A stretch of DNA of 64,000 nt from JBGSUZ01 sp964404895. GTDB lineage: Bacteria; Bacillota; Clostridia; Peptostreptococcales; Acidaminobacteraceae. Each line of letters opens with the position of its first letter. Position 1 is the stretch's first letter. The notes beneath the pieces are model-generated. The model was not told the DNA's origin, ran no database searches, and saw only the letters and a program-made list of their open reading frames with translations. The stretch lies in assembly GCA_964404895.1 (NCBI GenBank), contig CAYOLV010000008.1, positions 1 through 64,000 on the forward strand, written 5' to 3'. Position numbers and translations under genes: made by a program. Positions 58,411 to 64,000 of this stretch are shown here, piece after piece.

Positions 58411-58812
58411 ATGAGTATGACAACAGATCCAATCGCAGATATGCTGACCAGAATCAGAAACGCTAATATGGTAAAACATACAAGTGTTGACGTTCCAGCA
58501 TCAAACGTTAAAAAGAGATTAGCTGAAATCCTTTTATCTGAAGGTTTCGTTAAAAGCTATGATATAATCGATGATGGCTTACAAGGGATCATCAGAATTG
58601 AACTTAAATACGGAGAAGGCAAAGAGAGAGTTATTAGCGGCCTTAAAAGAATTTCTAAGCCTGGTCTTAGAGTTTACGCAAAGAAAACTGATATTCCTAG
58701 AGTACTTGGGGGTCTCGGTATCGCGATCATCTCTACTTCTAACGGTATCATAACTGACAAAGATGCAAGAAAACTTGGCGTTGGCGGAGAAGTTATCTGC
58801 TACGTTTGGTAA
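58411..58812 (+). CDS. rpsH: 30S ribosomal protein S8
   Basis: 133 residues. ATG 58411 lies seven bases after AAGGAGGT; TTG 58405 is within the spacing and less likely. TTDPIADMLTRIRNA and the C-terminal GVGGEVICYVW are conserved. S8 is a known autoregulator of the spc operon in enterobacteria. Confidence 0.97.
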   Translation: MSMTTDPIADMLTRIRNANMVKHTSVDVPASNVKKRLAEILLSEGFVKSYDIIDDGLQGIIRIELKYGEGKERVISGLKRISKPGLRVYAKKTDIPRVLGGLGIAIISTSNGIITDKDARKLGVGGEVICYVW

Positions 58813-58845
58813 AATTAACGGGATGAAGTAGGAGGTGCAAAACAA

Positions 58846-59388
58846 ATGTCAAGAATAGGTAGATTGCCAATTACGATCCCACAAGGCGTGACAGTTACTG
58901 TAGACGCTGTGAACGTTGTAACTGTTAAAGGTCCTTTGGGACAGTTAAGTCAACCAATCAATAAAGATATGCAAGTTAATATAGAAGGCGATGTTATCAC
59001 TGTCGTAAGACCTACTGATAACAAATTACACAGATCACTCCATGGTCTTAGCCGTACACTAATCAACAATATGGTTGAAGGTGTTACAAAAGGCTACGAG
59101 CGCAAACTCAAGATCGTTGGTGTTGGTTACCGTGCCGCTAAAACTGGTAAGAACTTAGAGTTAACTCTTGGTTTCTCACATCCAGTAGTCATGCAAGATC
59201 CAGAAGGTCTTACAGTTGAAGTGCCTTCACAAACTGATATCATCGTAAAAGGTATCGACAAGCAAGCTGTTGGTAACTATGCTGCGAAAATCAGAGAGTG
59301 GAGACAACCTGAGCCTTACAAAGGTAAAGGTATCCGTTACGAGAACGAAAACGTTAGACGTAAGGAAGGCAAAACTGGTAAGAAGTAA
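58846..59388 (+). CDS. rplF: 50S ribosomal protein L6
   Basis: 180 residues. Starts MSRIGRLPITIPQGV and ends with PEPYKGKGIRYENENVRRKEGKTGKK. Two similar L6 domains. AGGAGGTG precedes ATG 58846. Confidence 0.97.
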   Translation: MSRIGRLPITIPQGVTVTVDAVNVVTVKGPLGQLSQPINKDMQVNIEGDVITVVRPTDNKLHRSLHGLSRTLINNMVEGVTKGYERKLKIVGVGYRAAKTGKNLELTLGFSHPVVMQDPEGLTVEVPSQTDIIVKGIDKQAVGNYAAKIREWRQPEPYKGKGIRYENENVRRKEGKTGKK

Positions 59389-59410
59389 TTAAGAAAGGAG
59401 TGACACGTCC

Positions 59411-59779
59411 ATGATCAACAAGACAAATAAGAATGTTAGACGTGTAGGCCGTCAGCTTCGCGTTCGTAAGAAAGTAGCTGGAACTGCAGCACGTCCAAGA
59501 CTTAACATTTTTAGAAGTGCAAACAATATTTATGCACAAATTATCGATGATACGAACGGCACAACTTTAGTTGCTGCTTCTACACTTGATAAAGAAATCA
59601 AAGCTGAGTTCGCTCATACTGGCAATAAAGCTGCTGCTAAAGCAGTCGGTACTGCAGTTGCGAAAAAAGCACTTGAGAAGGGTATCACTAAAGTTGTGTA
59701 CGACAGAGCTGGATACCTCTATCACGGAAGAGTTAAAGAACTAGCAGAAGGGGCTAGAGAAGCTGGCCTAGAATTCTAG
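59411..59779 (+). CDS. rplR: 50S ribosomal protein L18
   Basis: 122 residues; binds 5S rRNA. Contains RPRLNIFRSANNIYAQIIDD and VYDRAGYLYHGRVKELAEGAREAGL. AAAGGAG precedes ATG 59411. Confidence 0.97.
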   Translation: MINKTNKNVRRVGRQLRVRKKVAGTAARPRLNIFRSANNIYAQIIDDTNGTTLVAASTLDKEIKAEFAHTGNKAAAKAVGTAVAKKALEKGITKVVYDRAGYLYHGRVKELAEGAREAGLEF

Positions 59780-59795
59780 TAAGGGAGGTTAACGC

Positions 59796-60299
59796 ATGAG
59801 CCGCATTATTGATGCAAGCAAACTTGAGCTTAAAGAACAAGTTATTCATATCAACCGCGTAACGAAAGTTGTTAAAGGCGGTAGAAACTTTAGATTTAGC
59901 GCATTAGTCGTTGTCGGTGACGAGAACGGTCATGTCGGTGTTGGTACTGGTAAAGCTCAGGAAGTTCCTGAAGCAATCAGAAAAGCAATCGAAGACGCTA
60001 AGAAAAAACTCGTTTACGTACCAAGAGTTGGTACAACAGTTCCTCACGCACTTCATGGCGAATTTGGTTCAGGCAAAGTCCTAATCATGCCTGCCGTTGA
60101 AGGTACAGGTGTAATCGCTGGTGGTCCAGTACGTGCTGTACTAGAACTTGCTGGCGTAAAAGACGTAAGAGCTAAGTCTCTTGGTAGCAACAACAGAAGA
60201 AACATGGTTAACGCAACACTTGAAGGTCTTAAAAACATGAAGACTATTGAAGATGTAGCGAAACTCAGAGGAAAATCTGTTGAAGAAATTCGTGGTTAA
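59796..60299 (+). CDS. rpsE: 30S ribosomal protein S5
   Basis: 167 residues; decoding-fidelity protein. KVVKGGRNFRFSALVVVGD and SGKVLIMPAVEGTGVIAGGPVR are conserved. AAGGGAGG precedes ATG 59796. Confidence 0.97.
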   Translation: MSRIIDASKLELKEQVIHINRVTKVVKGGRNFRFSALVVVGDENGHVGVGTGKAQEVPEAIRKAIEDAKKKLVYVPRVGTTVPHALHGEFGSGKVLIMPAVEGTGVIAGGPVRAVLELAGVKDVRAKSLGSNNRRNMVNATLEGLKNMKTIEDVAKLRGKSVEEIRG

Positions 60300-60313
60300 G
60301 GAGGTACCTAAGC

Positions 60314-60481
60314 ATGAAAGTTCAATTAGTTAAGAGTCCAATTGGCATTATCCCAAAACACAAAAAAACGGTTCAAGCTTTAGGCCTCAGAAAAGTAGGT
60401 CAAATCGTTGAAAAGCAAGACAATGCCCAAATGAGAGGCATGATTCAACAAGTAAGCTACCTTTTGAAAGTAGTTGAATAA
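60314..60481 (+). CDS. rpmD: 50S ribosomal protein L30
   Basis: A 55-residue gene. Starts MKVQLVKSPIGIIPKHKKTV and continues with QALGLRKVGQIVEKQDN, the L30 signature, ending in SYLLKVVE. AAGGAGGT overlaps the rpsE stop region and lies ~8 bases before ATG 60314. Between rpsE and rplO, its standard place. Confidence 0.95.
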   Translation: MKVQLVKSPIGIIPKHKKTVQALGLRKVGQIVEKQDNAQMRGMIQQVSYLLKVVE

Positions 60482-60502
60482 AGCAAAAAAGGAGGTGTCG
60501 AG

Positions 60503-60943
60503 ATGAGATTACATGAATTAAGACCTGCTGAAGGAACAAACAAAAGCAAAAAGAGAGTTGGTAGAGGTACGGGTTCAGGCCTTGGTACAACTGCTGGTCG
60601 CGGTATGAATGGTCAAAACTCACGCTCAGGCGGTGGCGTTAGACCTGGATTCGAAGGCGGTCAAATGCCTCTTTTCAGAAGAATTCCGAAGCGTGGATTC
60701 AAAAATAGAAACAGAATCATCTGGACGACAATTAACGTAGAAGACTTGAATGCTTTCGAAGCAAACACAGTCATCACACCAGAACTCTTAATTGAATCTG
60801 GTATGGTTAAAAAGTTCAATGATGGTATTAAAGTGCTTGGCGATGGAGAATTGAAGGTAGGGCTTACAGTAAAAGCAAACAAATTCACTCAGTCAGCAAT
60901 TGAGAAGATTGAAGCTGCTGGAGGAAAGGCAGAGGTGATCTAA
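60503..60943 (+). CDS. rplO: 50S ribosomal protein L15
   Basis: 146 residues. MRLHELRPAEGTNKSKKRVGRG and the Gly-rich GSGLGTTAGRGMNGQNSRSGGGVRPGF region, then GFEGGQMPLFRRIPKRGF. AAGGAGGTG precedes ATG 60503. Its stop abuts the secY start. Confidence 0.97.
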   Translation: MRLHELRPAEGTNKSKKRVGRGTGSGLGTTAGRGMNGQNSRSGGGVRPGFEGGQMPLFRRIPKRGFKNRNRIIWTTINVEDLNAFEANTVITPELLIESGMVKKFNDGIKVLGDGELKVGLTVKANKFTQSAIEKIEAAGGKAEVI

Positions 60944-62212
60944 TTGTTTTCCACACTTAGAAATGCTTGGAAAATACCTGATTTAAGAAAGAGAATACTC
61001 TACACGTTAATGATGATTGTGGTCTTTAGACTTGGTTCAAGCATTCCAGTTCCTGGAGTTGACAAGGCATTGTTAGATCAAATGATCAGCAATGATCAGG
61101 GACTCCTTGGCTTCTTTGACTTGATGTCAGGTGGATCATTTAAAAGATTATCTATTTTCGCTTTGGGGATCTCCCCTTATATCACAGCATCAATTATCAT
61201 GAATCTACTCCAAATTGCATTCCCTGAATCAGTAGGGGCAATGGTTAAAGAAGGCGGAGAAGAAGGCAGAAAGAAAAGCATTCAGTATACAAGATACGGT
61301 ACGATTGTCCTTGCCCTTATCCAAGGTTTTGGTTGGAGTTTAACACTCTTCAAACCAGTATTTGTAAATCCTAATATGGGCACCTATTTGTTGACAACTG
61401 TCATTTTGACAGCAGGTACAGCTTTCCTCATGTATCTTGGTGAGAAAATTACTGAAAATGGTATTGGTAACGGTATTTCATTATTTATCTTTGCTGGTAT
61501 CATTGCAGGTCTTCCAGGCGCGCTAATCAAATCTTACAAAGGTGTGGTAGATGGTTCAGTCAATCCGCTCACAATTGTTTTATTTGCAGTCGTTGCAGTA
61601 GTGGTTATCGTTGCAGTTATTTATGTTCTTGAAGGCGTCAGAAAAATTCCTATTCAATACGCTAAGAAAGTTGTGGGTCGTAAAATGTACGGAGGTCATT
61701 CTTCATACGTTCCGATCAAAGTTAACCAAGCGGGCGTTATTCCAATTATCTTTGGTATTTCATTATTGATGTTCCCAATGACAATTGCACAATTCTTCCC
61801 AGGTTCACAGTTCTATGCATTCTTAGCTAAGAATTTTAATTCAGGCGATGTCATCTATAACGTAGTATATGCATTGCTAATCGTATTCTTCACATATTTC
61901 TACACTTCTGTTATCTTCAATCCAGATGACTTTGCAGAAAATATGAAGAGAAACGGTGGCTTCGTACCAGGTATTAGACCAGGAAAACCAACAGCTGAGT
62001 ATCTTCAAAGAGTGATCAATCGATTAACACTTGCAGGGGCAATTTACCTTGCGTTAATCGCTGTTCTTCCTAATTTAGTACTTGCTGTAGGCTCAATGGG
62101 CTTTGCGTTTGGTGGAACATCTCTACTAATTGTAGTCGGTGTAGCCCTCGAAACAATGAAGCAAATTGAAGCGCAAATGGTAATGAGACATTACCAAGGT
62201 TTCTTGAAATAA
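60944..62212 (+). CDS. secY: Preprotein translocase subunit SecY
   Basis: Central pore of the Sec translocon, 422 residues with ten hydrophobic membrane segments. Start TTG 60944 directly follows the rplO TAA, with GAGGTGAT ten bases upstream inside rplO, so the two are tightly coupled. Conserved LGISPYITASIIMNLLQ (plug/TM2 area), the cytosolic loop around EGVRKIPIQYAKKVVGR and RPGKPTAEYL are visible. Confidence 0.97.
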   Translation: MFSTLRNAWKIPDLRKRILYTLMMIVVFRLGSSIPVPGVDKALLDQMISNDQGLLGFFDLMSGGSFKRLSIFALGISPYITASIIMNLLQIAFPESVGAMVKEGGEEGRKKSIQYTRYGTIVLALIQGFGWSLTLFKPVFVNPNMGTYLLTTVILTAGTAFLMYLGEKITENGIGNGISLFIFAGIIAGLPGALIKSYKGVVDGSVNPLTIVLFAVVAVVVIVAVIYVLEGVRKIPIQYAKKVVGRKMYGGHSSYVPIKVNQAGVIPIIFGISLLMFPMTIAQFFPGSQFYAFLAKNFNSGDVIYNVVYALLIVFFTYFYTSVIFNPDDFAENMKRNGGFVPGIRPGKPTAEYLQRVINRLTLAGAIYLALIAVLPNLVLAVGSMGFAFGGTSLLIVVGVALETMKQIEAQMVMRHYQGFLK

Positions 62213-62230
62213 TAACTGGGAGATGATGAT

Positions 62231-62878
62231 ATGAGACTCATTTTGCTTGGACCTCCTGGGGCCGGAAAAGGCACTCAGGCAGCCAACATCGTTGATAAAT
62301 ATCACGTACCTCATATTTCGACTGGAGATATCTTCAGAAAGAATATTAAAGAAGGCACTGCTTTGGGAAAAGAAGCTAAAGCGTTTATGGATAGAGGCGA
62401 ACTCGTTCCTGATACTTTAGTCAATGAAATCGTAGCGGACAGACTTAGAGAAGAAGACTGCAAAGCAGGCTTCCTTCTCGACGGTTTCCCGAGAACGGTT
62501 GCTCAAGCAGAAGCCCTTGATCAGGTACTAGCAACAATGGAATGTGCACTTAATAATGTAGTGAACATTCAAGTCGATGCAAATCTATTAGTAGAAAGAG
62601 CAGTCGGCAGAAGAATTTGTAGAGATTGCGGTGCCACTTATCACATCAGTTTCAATCCTTCAAAGGTAGAAAGTGTTTGTGACAAGTGTGGTGGCGAGCT
62701 TTATCAAAGATCTGATGACAACGAAGAGACAGTAACAAATCGCGTACGAGTTTACGTTGAAGAGACTTCTCCACTTGTAGACTACTATACAACTAAAGGC
62801 ATAATCCTCAACTTAGATGGAGAAAAAGCCATAGATGCTGTATTCGAAGATATTTGTAAAGCACTTGGGAGCAAGTAA
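62231..62878 (+). CDS. adk: Adenylate kinase (zinc-lid form)
   Basis: Interconverts ATP+AMP and 2 ADP. 215 residues, P-loop GPPGAGKGTQA (7-17), DGFPRT and a long LID with a Cys4 zinc site: CRDC (~130-133) and CDKC (~150-153), typical of Gram-positive enzymes. CTGGGAGATG lies before ATG 62231. map starts two bases after its stop. Confidence 0.97.
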   Translation: MRLILLGPPGAGKGTQAANIVDKYHVPHISTGDIFRKNIKEGTALGKEAKAFMDRGELVPDTLVNEIVADRLREEDCKAGFLLDGFPRTVAQAEALDQVLATMECALNNVVNIQVDANLLVERAVGRRICRDCGATYHISFNPSKVESVCDKCGGELYQRSDDNEETVTNRVRVYVEETSPLVDYYTTKGIILNLDGEKAIDAVFEDICKALGSK

Positions 62879-62880
62879 GA

Positions 62881-63627
62881 ATGATAACTATCAAATCCAA
62901 GTCGGAAATAGAGTATATGAGAGAAGCAGGTAAAATCGTCGCATATACTCATCTGGTCTTGAAAGATATGATCAAACCCGGCATAACGACGAAGGAGCTT
63001 GATGAAGCAGCGGAGAGAACCATCCGAAAGTATGGTGCTGTCCCAGCTTTTAAGGGCTACGGCGGATTTAGCGGAAGCATCTGTACTTCAGTCAATGAAC
63101 AGGTCGTCCACGGCATTCCGGGTAATATTTCATTAAAAGAAGGAGACATTATCAGTATTGATATTGGAACCGTCAAAAATGGGTATTATGGAGATGGCGC
63201 AAAGACGCACCCCGTAGGTAAGATTAGTGATCAGGCTGCAAAACTCATTCAAGTAACCAAAGATAGCTTTTACGAAGGCTTGAAGTATTGTAAAACGGGA
63301 TACAGACTGTCTGATGTCTCCCATGGTATTCAAACATTCGTCGAAGTAAATCAATTCTCCGTTGTGAGAGATTATGGTGGACACGGCATAGGTACTTCAT
63401 TACATGAAGATCCACACATAAACAACTTCGGACTTCCAGGTAAGGGTCCAAGGTTAACACCGGGGATGGTTCTAGCCATCGAGCCTATGGTCAATGCTGG
63501 AACTCATGCCGTACGAGTCCTCAGTGACAAGTGGACGGTGGTAACCGCAGACGGCAGTTTATCAGCCCACTATGAACACACAGTAGCCATCACAGAGGGT
63601 GAGCCCGCTTTGTTAACGGCAGAGTAG
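62881..63627 (+). CDS. map: Methionine aminopeptidase, type I
   Basis: Removes the initiator Met from nascent proteins with a dinuclear metal site. 248 residues. Metal ligands appear in order in SIDIGTVKNGYYGDGAKTHPVG (two Asp), GHGIGTSLHEDPHI (His), LAIEPMV (Glu) and the final Glu in HYEHTVAI. It starts two bases after adk; the ribosome site is in the end of adk (GGGAGC). Confidence 0.96.
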   Translation: MITIKSKSEIEYMREAGKIVAYTHLVLKDMIKPGITTKELDEAAERTIRKYGAVPAFKGYGGFSGSICTSVNEQVVHGIPGNISLKEGDIISIDIGTVKNGYYGDGAKTHPVGKISDQAAKLIQVTKDSFYEGLKYCKTGYRLSDVSHGIQTFVEVNQFSVVRDYGGHGIGTSLHEDPHINNFGLPGKGPRLTPGMVLAIEPMVNAGTHAVRVLSDKWTVVTADGSLSAHYEHTVAITEGEPALLTAE

Positions 63628-63640
63628 GAGGAGGATCTTG

Positions 63641-63913
63641 ATGGAAGATACAAAGGAATTGGCCATCGGTCAGATGGTTAAGTCAAAAGCTGGAAGAGAT
63701 AAAAATCGAAGGTTTTTAGTACTTGACATCATAGACGATAATTTCGTATTATTAGTAGATGGGGATTTACGTAAGTATGACTCGCCTAAAATGAAAAAAG
63801 TGAAACATATCGCCAAAGTCAATCAGTTTAGCTGTGACCTCAAAGCTGAACTTGACCAAGGTAGATCGATTACAGATGAATGGATTAGGCGTGAAATTGA
63901 TAAACTGGGATAA
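63641..63913 (+). CDS. KOW-domain RNA-binding protein (L14e/L19-like)
   Basis: 90 residues with an N-terminal KOW-like segment (LAIGQMVKSKAGRDKNRRFLVLDIIDDNFVLLVDGDLRK) and a basic/helical C-terminus. Firmicutes commonly have such a gene between map and infA; it may be ribosome-associated but its role is not established. GGAGGAGG six bases before ATG 63641 sets the start; TTG 63638 is adjacent. Confidence 0.88.
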   Translation: MEDTKELAIGQMVKSKAGRDKNRRFLVLDIIDDNFVLLVDGDLRKYDSPKMKKVKHIAKVNQFSCDLKAELDQGRSITDEWIRREIDKLG

Positions 63914-63950
63914 CGATAATTGTACAAATTATCAGGAGGTTAAAATATAA

Positions 63951-64000
63951 ATGGCGAAAAGCGATGCTATTGAAGTTGTTGGAACAGTCATAGAAGCCTT
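63951..64000 (+). CDS. infA: Translation initiation factor IF-1 (5' end only)
   Basis: ATG 63951 after ATCAGGAGGT opens MAKSDAIEVVGTVIEA, the N-terminus of IF-1, cut by the window end. Position after map and the KOW gene fits. Confidence 0.92.
   Translation, partial: MAKSDAIEVVGTVIEA

Noticed and set aside
1..64000. CRISPR array, prophage, integrated plasmid or insertion sequence.
   Set aside because: No regularly spaced repeats, integrase, transposase or phage genes are visible; nearly all of the window is core chromosome.

Overview
The window is a low-to-medium GC chromosomal segment of an anaerobic Clostridia-type Firmicute. The evidence is the gene order (an rrn operon end, mcsA-mcsB-clpC-radA-disA, carD, yacL, ispDF, gltX-cysS-mrnC-thyX-rlmB-yacP-sigH, then the rpoBC, str and S10/spc ribosomal clusters), strong AAGGAGG ribosome-binding sites, a T-box leader, a sporulation-type sigma-H gene, an adenosylcobalamin-dependent ribonucleotide reductase and AGA-rich arginine codon use. 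I cannot name genus or species from the sequence alone.

Layout. 1-190: 3' end of a 5S rRNA with downstream hairpins and a terminator. 245-6009: aldehyde dehydrogenase, thioredoxin-like protein, class II ribonucleotide reductase behind a pair of NrdR boxes, and a Nif3-like protein. 6185-12338: the accessory part, a minus-strand MalT/LuxR-type regulator divergent from an 1155-residue secreted protein with leucine-rich repeats, Ig-like domains and three SLH domains. 12620-24739: an EF-G-like GTPase, then the stress/DNA-integrity block mcsA-mcsB-clpC-radA-disA, an unrecognised minus-strand gene, carD, a PIN-TRAM membrane protein and ispD-ispF. The McsB homologue has lost its kinase active-site motifs, ctsR is absent, and DisA lacks its C-terminal DNA-binding domain. 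24766-33459: proline T-box with proS, a Cys-rich small protein, gltX, cysS, mrnC, thyX, rlmB, yacP and sigH.

33560-64000: tRNA-Thr with the first tuf, then rpmG-secE-nusG-rplK-rplA, an L10 leader with rplJ-rplL, rpoB-rpoC, an L7Ae-like gene, rpsL-rpsG-fusA-tuf, and the long S10/spc operon from rpsJ through secY, adk, map, a KOW-domain gene and the start of infA. The two tuf genes are almost identical over 1.19 kb, 16 kb apart.

The most unusual non-coding signal is a set of tightly packed short hairpins, many with GAA triloops, placed after tufA, rplL and tufB. Some copies differ by paired, base-pair-preserving changes, which suggests selection on the hairpin itself. Other points worth checking are an upstream mini-ORF overlapping the nusG start, an inverted repeat around the -10 of the L7Ae-like gene, and an early terminator-like hairpin in the rpoB leader.
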